Assembly: GCF_016595435.1 (NCBI RefSeq)
Contig: NZ_JAENIJ010000015.1
Span: 1-64,000, forward strand
Direction: 5' to 3'
Origin: Luteolibacter pohnpeiensis
Lineage (GTDB): Bacteria > Verrucomicrobiota > Verrucomicrobiia > Verrucomicrobiales > Akkermansiaceae
Length of the DNA: 64,000 bases
Shown here: one piece after another, positions 1-8,760 of the stretch
Position numbering within the stretch: position 1 is the first letter of the stretch
Layout: each line of letters starts with the position of its first letter
The notes under the pieces: generated by a model
Databases searched by the model: none
Told to the model about the DNA's origin: nothing
The model's input: only the letters and a program-made list of their open reading frames with translations
Translations under genes and position numbers: made by a program

Positions 1-364
1 CATCATTCACCACGAAGCAACCGGAATTCTTGATTCATTCATGCTTGCTTGAATCCATCACCGAGGAGTTCTACAGAGTGAATTCCTCAGCGAACAGTAT
101 AATTGGTTCCGAGCGAGTCGATCGCAAAATTGCGGTGGGTGCGAATCATTTCATCCACCCTGCCAGGATCTTACTCGTTCTCAAGGAGTTTTCCAATTCA
201 TGAAAAAAACCATATTTTTTGGATGAGAATACATCTCAGAACTCCGAAGCAATTGGTTCGCAGTTTTTATCCACATTGATTTTTTGGAACATCATAAAAC
301 TCATCATCCCGTATTATAATTTTCTAAATTGACCGGATGCAACCATCAGACGATCTCTGTTCAG
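1..364. other. AT-rich left flank upstream of the integron integrase
   Basis: No convincing gene is visible here. The stretch is visibly more AT-rich than the rest of the window. A perfect TATAAT lies at 315-320, about 45 bp before the chosen integrase start, but no good -35 box sits 16-18 bp upstream of it. In a classical integron the attI site would lie in this region and cassettes would extend to the left. I looked for GTTRRRY and RYYYAAC core sites on both strands and found no pair that fits attI or attC. The 9-mer aattggttc occurs twice (near 100 and 251), too short to interpret. Confidence 0.4.
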
Positions 365-1636
365 ATGAATACATTCCTTCGAGATGCAAAATTTGAAAAT
401 TGGCGGGAGGATTTGTCATGTTCGCGGGATTTGGGACGGAATGAGATTGAGGCTTATGGGTTTGTTTTAGGCTGGTTTGAGAATTGGCGAATGAAAATGG
501 ATTTACCTGCAGGAAGGGATGCAGCAGTTCAATGGTGGCGCATTTTTGCTATTAAAAGTGGGAAGCAACACCGGCGCCCGGCATGGCAATTACGCCAATG
601 GGAGGAAGCATTTCGTTGGTTTCTGGCTTGGCTTGAGCGCGGTAAGGAACACGGAAAACCCACCGCATCCATTCCAGAACGCATGAAGGTTGCGGTATAT
701 CGTGTAGGGGCAAGACGCGGCCTATCACCAAGAACCAGGCAGACTTATGCAGGCTGGATGGCCAGGTTCGGTGAGTTTGCAAAATCCGAACAACGGGTCA
801 TGGAGCCGGAAGTTGCACGCGAGTGGCTCACTTTTCTTGTCCGAGAAAAGAAGGTGGCGTTCGCCACTCAAAAGCAGGCATTGAATGCCATGGTATTCTT
901 TTATCGCGATGTTTGCGGGCGGGGAGAGGTGGACCTCCAAGTAAAATTAAGAAAAACAACCCGGCGGGAACCGGTGGTATTGAGCCGTAATGAATTGATA
1001 CGATTGATTGCTAAGGTTGAGCCGCGTTATAAGCCTCTCGCGCTATTGCAATACGGTGCAGGATTGCGCCTGATGGAGTTGGTACGGCTGCGCTATAAAG
1101 ACGTGGATGTGGAACGTGGCGTGGTGACGGTGCGTGCTGGCAAGGGGGATAAGGATCGTTGCACGATTTTACCCAATTCCCTCAAAAGCTGCATGGCGGA
1201 AGAGATGCAACGAGCGAAGGCGATTTGGGAAAAGGATCGAGAGGATGAGGTGCCAGGCGTCTGGCTACCAGATGCGCTTTCACGCAAAATGCCTCGCGCG
1301 GGTGAAAAGTTGATCTGGATGTGGTTGTTCCCGGCTGATCATTTATCACTGGATCCTCAAAGCGGGGTGAAGCGGCGACATCATGTCTGCGCTAAAGCCT
1401 ATTCGGCGGCGTTACGAACTGCGGCTGAGGCTGCTGGTATAGGAAAGCGGGTCACGAGTCATGCGCTGCGCCACAGTTTCGCGACGGACTTATTGAAAAG
1501 CGGAACCGATATTCGAACCCTGCAGGATCTTTTGGGACACGCGAATGTGAAAACGACGGAGATCTATACTCATGCGGCGGAAATAGGGAATGACCGTGGC
1601 GTGCGCAGCCCTTTGGATGCGATAGGGACGTGGTAG
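365..1636 (+). CDS. intI: Integron-type site-specific tyrosine recombinase (IntI-like)
   Basis: This 423-residue tyrosine recombinase would cut and rejoin attI/attC sites to move gene cassettes. The catalytic set is complete: R in GAGLRLMELVRLR (about residue 235), K in GKGDKDR, HALRH (H366, R369), H392 in LLGHANVKTT and Y401 in EIYTHA. The extra helix that separates IntI from XerC/D is present at about 305-340, with PRAGEKLIWMWLFP followed by LDPQSGVKRRHHV. About 100 residues precede the usual core-binding domain, making it longer than IntI1 (337 aa); long N-termini are known in environmental IntI proteins. An in-frame TTG start at 329 would add 12 residues; I prefer the ATG because it is the only ATG before the conserved region. 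Neither start has a clear ribosome site. No cassette array is visible on either side. Confidence 0.88.
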   Translation: MNTFLRDAKFENWREDLSCSRDLGRNEIEAYGFVLGWFENWRMKMDLPAGRDAAVQWWRIFAIKSGKQHRRPAWQLRQWEEAFRWFLAWLERGKEHGKPTASIPERMKVAVYRVGARRGLSPRTRQTYAGWMARFGEFAKSEQRVMEPEVAREWLTFLVREKKVAFATQKQALNAMVFFYRDVCGRGEVDLQVKLRKTTRREPVVLSRNELIRLIAKVEPRYKPLALLQYGAGLRLMELVRLRYKDVDVERGVVTVRAGKGDKDRCTILPNSLKSCMAEEMQRAKAIWEKDREDEVPGVWLPDALSRKMPRAGEKLIWMWLFPADHLSLDPQSGVKRRHHVCAKAYSAALRTAAEAAGIGKRVTSHALRHSFATDLLKSGTDIRTLQDLLGHANVKTTEIYTHAAEIGNDRGVRSPLDAIGTW

Positions 1637-2069
1637 AACTTTGGTGTGCCAACGGGTTGATTTACGCATCAGCGCCTGAACGATGGGCTCAATCATCGGC
1701 AAAGCGCAGATTTGGAGACGCAAGATCGAAGTGCCTTCTCTTCCCCCTCCCCTGATCCGCTACGGTATTGATTTGATCAATCACTTGACTGGCTACGCTG
1801 CCGCCATTGGTCGATTCGCGCACCATGGAGCAAAGACCGGTTGGAATTGACTGATTGCCACCAGACAACCCAAGGATGCATTTCCTGTCAGTCTTAAAAC
1901 ATGGCTTCATGAAAAATTCACAGAAGTCAGCATCGCCGGATCTTAGATAATATTCTGCATTTCGGAAAAAATGGATCATTGAGACGCTGCTCGGAAGATC
2001 CAATGGTTGCTAGGCACTCGAATTCGCCTTAATGCCATTTCAGCTGAACCCGAACTGAAAAGAGCGATC
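1637..2069. other. Unassigned stretch between intI and copA, with short overlapping ORFs
   Basis: This 433-bp stretch has no gene I recognise. On the plus strand, 1683-1850 could encode 55 residues (MGSIIGKAQI... ending ...KTGWN); on the minus strand, 1689-2003 is open for about 104 residues. Neither resembles a family I know, and they overlap, so at most one is real. A short palindrome (ATTGAT-TTG-ATCAAT) lies at about 1767-1781. No attC site is visible. The region may be decayed mobile DNA beside the integrase or simply the copA leader. The last 60 bp are an in-frame upstream extension of copA from a TTG at 2007, which I judge untranslated. Confidence 0.35.
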
Positions 2070-4391
2070 ATGAGTGAATGTTGCAAACCGAAGATGCCTG
2101 AGAAGAAGTCATGCTGTTGCAGCGGAGAGCACTCGGCGCATGGTCCGGTGAAGGCGAACAAGGATGCGAAGTATTTTTGCCCGATGTGCCCCGGGATGGA
2201 ATCGGATCAACCAGGAGATTGTCGGAAATGTGGAATGGCGCTGGAGCGGAACCCTTCCTGGAAGCCGGTTGCAAAAACGATTTTCACCTGCCCGATGCAT
2301 CCGGAGGTCCAGCAGGATCATCCAGGCGATTGCCCGAAATGCGGCATGGCGCTGGAGCCAATGGCAGGAGGCGCTGCCGATGATGAGGAAGATGATGAAT
2401 TGAAAAGCCTGACCCGGATGCTCTGGATCGCTGCAGGGTTGGCGTTGCCTGTTTTCCTTTTGGCGATGGCTCATTTGATTCCAAGCGAATCATTGCACCA
2501 AGTCGCAGCAGGCCAGGTTTCGCGTTGGCTTCAATTCGTGCTGGCCACTCCAGTCGTATTCTGGGCTGGCCTCCCATTTTTCCGCCGGGGATGGCGCTCA
2601 CTGCGGAGCGGACATCTCAATATGTTTACACTGATCGCCATCGGCGTGGGGGCGGCGTATATTTTCAGTGCGGCAGCGATGCTGGCCCCGGGACTGTTCC
2701 CTGCCTCCATGCGGACGCGGGGGATGCTGCCGATTTATTTTGAGGCATCGGCCGTCATCGTGGTCCTGGTGTTGTTTGGCCAGGTTTTGGAAACACGGGC
2801 GCGCAGCAAAACCGGCAGCGCCATCAAGGCGTTGTTAGATCTCGCGCCACCCACAGCGCGGAAAGTCACGGCAGACGGCGATCGGGAAGTTTCTGTGGAT
2901 GAAATCGCAGTGGGCGACGAATTGCGCGTGGTCCCCGGAGCAAAAATCCCAGTCGATGGCGTCGTGACCAGTGGCAGTTCACGGGTCGAGGAATCCATGA
3001 TCACAGGCGAGCCTGTCCCGGTTGAGAAAGGACAGGGCGATCATGTCACTGCAGGCACCGTGAACGGGACTGGCAGCTTCACCATGCGGGCTGAGCGGAT
3101 CGGCAGTGATACATTGCTCGGACAAATTGTGAACATGGTTGCGGAAGCCCAGCGCAGCCGGGCTCCAATTCAAGGTCTGGCTGACCGGGTATCCGGGATC
3201 TTTGTCCCGGCGGTTTTGATCATTTCAGCGCTGACGTTCCTTCTTTGGCTGCTGATGGGGCCGGAGCCGAAGCTGGCCTATGCCATCGTCAATGCAGTGG
3301 CGGTGTTGATCATCGCCTGCCCCTGTGCTCTGGGTTTGGCAACCCCTATGTCGATCATGGTTGGCGTGGGAAGAGGTGCCCAAGCCGGGGTGTTGGTGAA
3401 AAACGCTTCAGCACTGGAGCGCCTGGAGAAGGTTCGCACCTTGGTAGTGGATAAGACCGGCACGCTTACCGAAGGCAGACCACGACTTGTGGAAGTTTTA
3501 CCTGCAGAGGGCATGGATGAAGCGGAATTTCTGCGTCTTGCGGCATCACTGGAACAACCTAGCGAACACCCGCTCGGTTCGGCGATCGTAGCAGGAGCCA
3601 AGGATCGCGGTTTGCAACTCAGCCCCGTGGATCGATTCCGCTCCATCACCGCCGGCGGAGTTGCAGGGACCGTCAGTGGTCGCGATATCCTCATTGGAAA
3701 GCATGATTTCCTGCGCAACGAAAACATTGCCTCACTGGAGCCATGGGTTGCCAAAGCAAGCTCGCTGCAAAAGGAGGCAAAAACCGCCATGTTCGTTGCG
3801 ATCGACGGCAAAGCCGCTGGGATTCTAGCCGTGGCGGATCCGATCAAATCGACGAGTGCGGATGCCATTGCAATGCTTCATCGGCTGGGGCTGAGCATCA
3901 CCATGGTAACCGGGGATCATCCAGACACGGCGGGCGCGGTGGCCAAGCAACTGGGCCTGGATTCTGTCAAAGCGGGCGTGGAACCGGCTGGCAAAGCAGA
4001 TCATGTCAGGCAATTGCAGGCCGATGGCCATCTCGTTGCGATGGCAGGCGATGGCATCAATGACGCGCCCGGGCTAAGCGCCGCAGACGTTGGCATTGCC
4101 ATGGGCACAGGCACCGACGTGGCGATGGAAAGTGCCGATGTCACTCTGGTGAAGGGGGATTTACGCAGCATCGCCCAAGCGATCCAGCTGAGTCGGGCCA
4201 CGATGAAGAACATCCGACAAAACCTGTTCTTCGCCTTTTTTTACAACGCACTGGGCATTCCCCTGGCGGCAGGGATTCTCTATCCGGTGTTCGGCTGGGT
4301 GTTGAGTCCGGTCATCGCAGGGGTCGCCATGAGCTTAAGTTCGGTCTCCGTGATTGGGAACGCGTTGCGGCTCAGGAACACCAAGCTTTAG
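2070..4391 (+). CDS. copA: Copper-translocating P1B-type ATPase with two heavy-metal-binding domains
   Basis: This inner-membrane pump of 773 residues exports copper (probably Cu+) using ATP. The N-terminus is cysteine-rich (SECCKPK..., KKSCCCSG), followed by two tandem heavy-metal-binding domains of the CPM-C/H-P...GDC-KCGMAL type (about residues 35-58 and 72-95). It has no classical CxxC HMA domain. The core is complete: TGEPVPVEK actuator loop, ion-binding [10 protein letters not shown], phosphorylation site [15 protein letters not shown] nucleotide-binding motif and GDGINDAP hinge. A TTG start at 2007 would add 21 poorly conserved residues, so I use the ATG at 2070. The gene appears to stand alone; no copper regulator or chaperone is next to it. 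Copper rather than silver is inferred from the CPC motif and family. Confidence 0.93.
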   Translation: MSECCKPKMPEKKSCCCSGEHSAHGPVKANKDAKYFCPMCPGMESDQPGDCRKCGMALERNPSWKPVAKTIFTCPMHPEVQQDHPGDCPKCGMALEPMAGGAADDEEDDELKSLTRMLWIAAGLALPVFLLAMAHLIPSESLHQVAAGQVSRWLQFVLATPVVFWAGLPFFRRGWRSLRSGHLNMFTLIAIGVGAAYIFSAAAMLAPGLFPASMRTRGMLPIYFEASAVIVVLVLFGQVLETRARSKTGSAIKALLDLAPPTARKVTADGDREVSVDEIAVGDELRVVPGAKIPVDGVVTSGSSRVEESMITGEPVPVEKGQGDHVTAGTVNGTGSFTMRAERIGSDTLLGQIVNMVAEAQRSRAPIQGLADRVSGIFVPAVLIISALTFLLWLLMGPEPKLAYAIVNAVAVLIIACPCALGLATPMSIMVGVGRGAQAGVLVKNASALERLEKVRTLVVDKTGTLTEGRPRLVEVLPAEGMDEAEFLRLAASLEQPSEHPLGSAIVAGAKDRGLQLSPVDRFRSITAGGVAGTVSGRDILIGKHDFLRNENIASLEPWVAKASSLQKEAKTAMFVAIDGKAAGILAVADPIKSTSADAIAMLHRLGLSITMVTGDHPDTAGAVAKQLGLDSVKAGVEPAGKADHVRQLQADGHLVAMAGDGINDAPGLSAADVGIAMGTGTDVAMESADVTLVKGDLRSIAQAIQLSRATMKNIRQNLFFAFFYNALGIPLAAGILYPVFGWVLSPVIAGVAMSLSSVSVIGNALRLRNTKL

Positions 4392-4469
4392 GCAGGCCAT
4401 AGCCGAAGATCCGCGCCGACTTTTTGTTTGACCCGGGCTTTCCTCCAATCCTAGCTCTTGGCTAAACGT

Positions 4470-5150
4470 ATGGCCAAAACTCAAAAAAACGGATTCACCC
4501 TCGTTGAACTACTCGTGGTGATTGTGATCATCGCCGTGCTGGGCACGATGAGCGCTATTATCGGTCCAAAAATTCTCAAAAAAGGGCGTCAATCCGGCTC
4601 GGTTGCCAACATGCGGCAGCTCAATACCATCCTGCATTCCTACGCCGCAGATCATTCGAACAAACTGCCAGCTCCAGTTTACATGAGTGACAATGATCAG
4701 GAAATCTACTGGCACATGATCCTCCAACAAGAGATTTCCGGGGATTCCTTGGACAAGCTGATGGATGATAAATGGTGGAAGCAAAATGACAGCCTGCTGG
4801 TCAATCCATTGGTCACAAAAAGCAAAATCACCCACAAAAACGTCGGCTATGGCATGAATGCCGCCATCGCCCAGAACATCGCCAAAAGTCGGGATGAAGA
4901 TCTCACCTTGGAAGATGCGGTTTACACCCAAGTCAATCTCAACACCATCTCTGACGAAACGCAGACACCGATCATCGCCCCATTCTGGCACTGGGCCTAT
5001 GTGATCACAGAGGATAACGTCAGTAATCCTAAATGGGAGGAAATTTCGGTAACTGGTAAAATCCCGATTCTATTTCTGGATGGCCACACGGATCTCATGA
5101 CACCACGGGAATACCTCTCCAAGCATCTGGACCAGAAGCCACAGCGCTAA
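4470..5150 (+). CDS. Prepilin-like secreted/anchored protein (type IV pilin N-methylation motif)
   Basis: The protein has 226 residues. It starts with a short basic leader and a class III signal (NG|FTLVELLVVIVIIAVLG), so prepilin peptidase should cut after the glycine and methylate the new phenylalanine. The following hydrophobic helix would hold it in the inner membrane or in a pseudopilus. The C-terminus has FLDGHTDLMTP, resembling the H-x-DG region of the abundant DUF1559/prepilin-like proteins of Planctomycetes and Verrucomicrobia. No pilus or type II secretion gene lies nearby. The start is the ATG at 4470; a TTG at 4458 would only lengthen the leader. tsaE starts 37 bp downstream. Function beyond a pseudopilin-like role is unknown. 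Confidence 0.75.
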   Translation: MAKTQKNGFTLVELLVVIVIIAVLGTMSAIIGPKILKKGRQSGSVANMRQLNTILHSYAADHSNKLPAPVYMSDNDQEIYWHMILQQEISGDSLDKLMDDKWWKQNDSLLVNPLVTKSKITHKNVGYGMNAAIAQNIAKSRDEDLTLEDAVYTQVNLNTISDETQTPIIAPFWHWAYVITEDNVSNPKWEEISVTGKIPILFLDGHTDLMTPREYLSKHLDQKPQR

Positions 5151-5187
5151 CAGAACACTGATCCAGTAATTTTCTACAAATACCACC

Positions 5188-5613
5188 GTGGTCGAGAGAG
5201 CTGCCACATCCGAGGCCATGGTGGAAATCGGCCGCAACGCTGCCGAAAACGCAACACCGGGATCAATCTTTGCCCTCGTAGGCGATCTCGGTGCTGGCAA
5301 AACTCATTGGACCAAAGGATTTGCCGCTGGCTTGGGATCTCCGGCCGTGGTGACAAGTCCCACATTTTCCTTGGTTCACGAATACGATGGGGCGCGGCTC
5401 CCCTTGTTTCATTTCGACTTCTATCGTCTCGAAAGCGCGGAGGAGCTCATTGCTCTCGGCTGGGATGAGTATCTGGACGCGGGTGGAGTTATCATTGCCG
5501 AATGGGCGGATAAATTCCCTGAACTTTTGCCTAGCACGACTCGCTGGCTCCGGTTTTCTGTAGAGCCGGATCAGAGCCGTTCTATCAATCATGACCCACC
5601 CCATTCCCCGTAA
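5188..5613 (+). CDS. tsaE: tRNA threonylcarbamoyladenosine biosynthesis ATPase TsaE
   Basis: TsaE is the ATPase that works with TsaB, TsaC and TsaD to make t6A at position 37 of ANN-decoding tRNAs in the cytoplasm. The protein has 141 residues, normal for the family. It has the Walker A motif GDLGAGKTHWTKG (about residues 32-44), the VTSPTFSLVHEY segment, the FDFYRL motif and an IIAEWADKF strand. The start is GTG at 5188; an in-frame TAA at 5167 leaves no earlier ATG. The 3' end overlaps nagB by 23 bp, suggesting coupled translation. Confidence 0.93.
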   Translation: MVERAATSEAMVEIGRNAAENATPGSIFALVGDLGAGKTHWTKGFAAGLGSPAVVTSPTFSLVHEYDGARLPLFHFDFYRLESAEELIALGWDEYLDAGGVIIAEWADKFPELLPSTTRWLRFSVEPDQSRSINHDPPHSP

Positions 5614-6334
5614 GACCTTTCAAACTTCAGAAGCCGCATCTCAGGCAGTTGCGCAGGAAATCGCCACCCTCATTCGTGGCAAACCCAAGCCGGTTCTAGG
5701 ACTGGCAACCGGCGGCACCCCGCTCAAACTGTACGCCGAACTAATCCGCCTGCATCGTGAAGAAGGGCTTTCATTTGCCCATGTCACCACCTTCAACCTG
5801 GATGAATATTGCGGGCTGGACCGCGAACATCCACAAAGCTACTGGAACTTCATGTGGCGCCATTTGTTCGACCACATCGACATCGATCCAGCCAACGTTC
5901 ATCTTCCCTCCGGCACCGTGGCCGAGCAGGAAATCAACAATCATTGCGCAGCATACGAGGCTGCCATCATGAATGCCGGCGGCATCGATTACCAAGTGCT
6001 CGGAATTGGCCGCACCGGACACATCGGTTTCAACGAACCCGGATCGGCGATCGATTCAAAAACGCGCCACGTCTTGTTAGATCCCATCACCCGCGAAGAT
6101 GCGGCCAAGGATTTCGGCGGTATCGAACAAGTTCCGACCGGCGCCATCACGATGGGTTGCGGGACCATTCTCAGCGCTCGCAGAATCGCACTCCTCGCCT
6201 TCGGAGCAGCCAAGGCAGCTGTGGTGGATGCAGCTACGACCGGGCCTGTAACGGATCAACTTCCGGCATCATTCCTGCAGCAACACCCGGCAACTACGTT
6301 CTTCGTAGATCAAGAGTTAGCAGATGCGTCATGA
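5591..6334 (+). CDS. nagB: Glucosamine-6-phosphate deaminase
   Basis: NagB converts glucosamine-6-phosphate to fructose-6-phosphate and ammonia, feeding amino sugars into glycolysis. The 247 residues include LGLATGGTPLKLY, the FNLDEYCGL motif with the catalytic acid, and the signature GIGRTGHIGFNEPGS. It starts inside the end of tsaE and its stop overlaps the next start (ATGA at 6331-6334), so three genes are likely translated together. The window also has a GH85 endoglycosidase and a PIG-L deacetylase, which fits use of N-acetylglucosamine-containing glycans, though those genes are far away. Confidence 0.93.
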   Translation: MTHPIPRKTFQTSEAASQAVAQEIATLIRGKPKPVLGLATGGTPLKLYAELIRLHREEGLSFAHVTTFNLDEYCGLDREHPQSYWNFMWRHLFDHIDIDPANVHLPSGTVAEQEINNHCAAYEAAIMNAGGIDYQVLGIGRTGHIGFNEPGSAIDSKTRHVLLDPITREDAAKDFGGIEQVPTGAITMGCGTILSARRIALLAFGAAKAAVVDAATTGPVTDQLPASFLQQHPATTFFVDQELADAS

Positions 6335-6870
6335 AGCAATTGCATACCTCTTATCATAACCTTGGCTCGTGGAAGAAGGTTTACGACCCGATCAGCCAAA
6401 CTAGCATCTTTCGGTTCGATCAGCGAACAGGCATTTATATGTCCGGTTTACTTTTCATCCTGTGCGTTGCTTTCGCAATCGGGCTGGCACAACTGAAAGG
6501 ACATAGCAAAAACGAGGAGGCATTGAAATTCGGAATACTAATCCCGGTGGCAACCGGGATTGGCGTACCATGCATGATACTCGCCCATGGCCGTTCTCAA
6601 ATCAAGAAAGGCGATCTACTGCGCTATCATCACGACACCGGAACTCTCGAATTACCGAGAACTGGTGTGACCATCGAAAACGGGCGTTACCGGGTTTGGT
6701 TTTCTTCGGAACACTTTTCGAATGGCGAGCACTACTATGAGTTCAACATCGTGATCGATGGCGAGCGCACCAAGTTTCTAAGCTCAACCAGTTCCAATGG
6801 ATTCAAATCCATCGCCAAGCCACTGGAAGAACTTGGCTTTCCGGTCCGGCATCAGAAAATCAAACTCTGA
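6331..6870 (+). CDS. Hypothetical membrane protein coupled to nagB
   Basis: I do not recognise this 179-residue protein. It has about 35 polar residues at the N-terminus, two hydrophobic segments (about residues 36-53, MSGLLFILCVAFAIGLA, and 65-85, FGILIPVATGIGVPCMIL), then a soluble C-terminal half rich in short beta-like stretches. The topology resembles small bacterial membrane proteins with a PH-like cytoplasmic domain, but that is a guess. The start overlaps the nagB stop by 4 bp, a strong argument that it is real and co-expressed. An open frame continues far upstream in this phase but runs antiphase through nagB and is a shadow. Confidence 0.7.
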   Translation: MKQLHTSYHNLGSWKKVYDPISQTSIFRFDQRTGIYMSGLLFILCVAFAIGLAQLKGHSKNEEALKFGILIPVATGIGVPCMILAHGRSQIKKGDLLRYHHDTGTLELPRTGVTIENGRYRVWFSSEHFSNGEHYYEFNIVIDGERTKFLSSTSSNGFKSIAKPLEELGFPVRHQKIKL

Positions 6871-6883
6871 CAAACCACATCCA

Positions 6884-6921
6884 CAGCAGGCGATCCGTTA
6901 GAACCACCGGATCGCCTGCTG
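6884..6921. terminator. Perfect 14-bp inverted repeat between convergent operons
   Basis: CAGCAGGCGATCCG (6884-6897) and CGGATCGCCTGCTG (6908-6921) are exact reverse complements separated by a 10-nt loop. It lies after the stop codons of both the plus-strand nagB run and the minus-strand oxidoreductase operon, where a bidirectional terminator would be expected. There is no U-tract on either side, so it may act as a 3' stabilising hairpin or a Rho-linked barrier instead of a textbook intrinsic terminator. Confidence 0.7.
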
Positions 6922-6928
6922 CGGTGCA

Positions 6929-7951
6929 TCACAGCGACACCGGCATCCCGGTCCGCGCGGATTCATCTGCAGCAAAAATCACCCGGTGGGTTTCCATCGC
7001 TGCGGCAAGATTGGTCAGCGGCATTTCTTCTCCGGCATCAATCGCGTCGAAGAACGCCTGGAATTGATTCTGGTAAGGATGATCCGAAACATCGCCCGAA
7101 TCCAACATCGTCATGGAGAGCTGACTCCAAGCCGACTTGTCGGTATGCAGTTTCATTGAGTGAAATTTGTTATCTAACAAGCTTCCCTCACTTCCACAGA
7201 GATGAGTGTGGAAATAATAGGGCTGCAGGCAATCCACCACTGCCGCGCATTTGCCGACTTTGCCATTCGCGAACGTCACAATGGTCACACTGGTCGTATC
7301 ATATTCATACGGCTCGAAAATGCCACTGTTCGATCGGGTTGAATAACTGGAAACCGATTTCACCTCACTGCCCATGCAAAGCAGTAAGGCGTCCAGCGCA
7401 TGACAGCCTGCAGTGAGCAACGCGCTACGGCCGCCATCGAGTTTTACATTCCATTCAAATTGGCCATACCAAGGGCCAATGCCGTGATAATAATCGACCT
7501 CGCCGTAGTGAACATCACCTAACAGACCTTGATCAATCACGGCTTTGGTGGCGACGAATTGGCTGGAGAACCGGCACTCGAAACAGACGCATACCTTCAC
7601 ACCCGCTTCCTCCACCGCTGCGGCGATGCGTTGGCAATCCTCCCAGTTCAATGCCAGCGGCTTCTCAATGATCAAATGCTTGCCAGCCTTTGCCGCCTGA
7701 ATTGCCTGCTCTGCATGGAGATTTGAATAACTGCAAATCGAGACCGCATCGATCTCCGGATCTGCCAGCATCGCATCCAAATCCGTGTATGCCTTGACGC
7801 TGCCGCCGTGAGTTGCCGAGAGCTCAGCTGGATCTAACGAGCGGGATGAACAAATTGCGGTGACTTGCGCTTGCTTGCAGGCATTGATGGCGGGGATGTG
7901 AGCAGTGGCGACCCAGCCGTAACCGATGATGCCGACGTTGTAAGTTTTCAT
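6929..7951 (-). CDS. Gfo/Idh/MocA family NAD(P)-dependent oxidoreductase (cytoplasmic)
   Basis: The protein has 340 residues, the normal Gfo/Idh/MocA length, with a Rossmann fold at the N-terminus (VGIIGYGWVATAHIPAI) and the EKPLALNWEDC motif with the conserved lysine near residues 95-105. Enzymes of this family oxidise or epimerise sugars, inositols and amino sugars; the substrate cannot be read from sequence. It has no signal peptide. It is the last gene of a minus-strand operon with a PIG-L deacetylase 11 bp upstream, suggesting it acts on a sugar released or deacetylated by that enzyme. Confidence 0.88.
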   Translation of the reverse strand: MKTYNVGIIGYGWVATAHIPAINACKQAQVTAICSSRSLDPAELSATHGGSVKAYTDLDAMLADPEIDAVSICSYSNLHAEQAIQAAKAGKHLIIEKPLALNWEDCQRIAAAVEEAGVKVCVCFECRFSSQFVATKAVIDQGLLGDVHYGEVDYYHGIGPWYGQFEWNVKLDGGRSALLTAGCHALDALLLCMGSEVKSVSSYSTRSNSGIFEPYEYDTTSVTIVTFANGKVGKCAAVVDCLQPYYFHTHLCGSEGSLLDNKFHSMKLHTDKSAWSQLSMTMLDSGDVSDHPYQNQFQAFFDAIDAGEEMPLTNLAAAMETHRVIFAADESARTGMPVSL

Positions 7952-7962
7952 AAGCTAATGAT

Positions 7963-8760
7963 TCAAAGTTCCAGCGATGCCTCAAAGGCTGGATTGATGT
8001 AATGATCGTCACCTAACACTTCGGCAAGCGGATCCTGATCCGTTGCAGAAAAACCGGTGTGGAGATGGCGCCACCAACCTTCCGCGTATTCAAAGCGCCC
8101 CGACTGCACTCCCATGCCACGGGCCTTTTCCTCCATGGAGTTCAGATAACTGCTCATCCCCTGGGTCGCATCCAGCCACTCCTTTTGACTGCGATGTGCT
8201 GCCAGCGCGGACAAGGCGGTTTGATGCACCGTCGTGGTGTTGGTCCAGGCTCCAGGCAGCACTTTTTTTCTCAATGGATCGCGCCCGCCATGGGGGGTGC
8301 AGTGATAGACCGTCACATCGTCCGGGTAGGCATCGCGCGGCGGATCAGTCCGGTAATTTTGAATTCCGTGAGCAAAGGTCGCCGTGACCGCGAGGCGCGC
8401 GGTGATCATGTGGTCCTCCATGTAATCCTGGAGCGGATGGGTGAGAACAATGGATGGCCGCACTTCACGCACCACGGCAGCAACTTTCCGTAGCAGCTCA
8501 TCATTGTAAAAAATTTCCAGATCATTCGCGATCGGTGGGTGCCAGTGCGCTCCCAGAATCGCAGCTGCTTGGATCGATTCTTCGCGACGCATGGCCGCCG
8601 TTTCATCCGGGCCATGGGAAATGCTGCCGCCGTTTCCAGTTGCTAAATTGAAGTAATGGATTTCCCAACCGATGTTCTTCAACATCAACAGGGTGCCGGC
8701 CATCTGGAATTCGATGTCATCCGGATGGGCGGCGATGGCAATGGCAGTGCGGGGATTCAT
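7963..8760 (-). CDS. PIG-L/LmbE family deacetylase
   Basis: This 265-residue protein belongs to the zinc-dependent PIG-L (LmbE) family, which removes N-acetyl groups from GlcNAc-containing substrates. It shows the family AHPDDIEF motif at about residues 11-18, an N-terminal Rossmann-like start, and the later THPLQDYMEDH segment supplying the third zinc ligand. No signal peptide is seen. Its start codon overlaps the end of apbE by 4 bp (ATGA), so the two are translationally coupled. The substrate is unknown; the flanking Gfo/Idh genes point to a carbohydrate. Confidence 0.88.
   Translation of the reverse strand: MNPRTAIAIAAHPDDIEFQMAGTLLMLKNIGWEIHYFNLATGNGGSISHGPDETAAMRREESIQAAAILGAHWHPPIANDLEIFYNDELLRKVAAVVREVRPSIVLTHPLQDYMEDHMITARLAVTATFAHGIQNYRTDPPRDAYPDDVTVYHCTPHGGRDPLRKKVLPGAWTNTTTVHQTALSALAAHRSQKEWLDATQGMSSYLNSMEEKARGMGVQSGRFEYAEGWWRHLHTGFSATDQDPLAEVLGDDHYINPAFEASLEL

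Noticed and set aside
1-2069. Possible attI/attC sites around the integrase
   Set aside because: I found no pair of GTTRRRY/RYYYAAC core sites with suitable spacing, so I cannot claim a cassette recombination site.
5809-6330. N-terminal extension of the membrane protein downstream of nagB
   Set aside because: The open frame runs through nagB in another phase and is Arg/His/Ser-rich. The ATG at 6331 with the ATGA overlap is the natural start.
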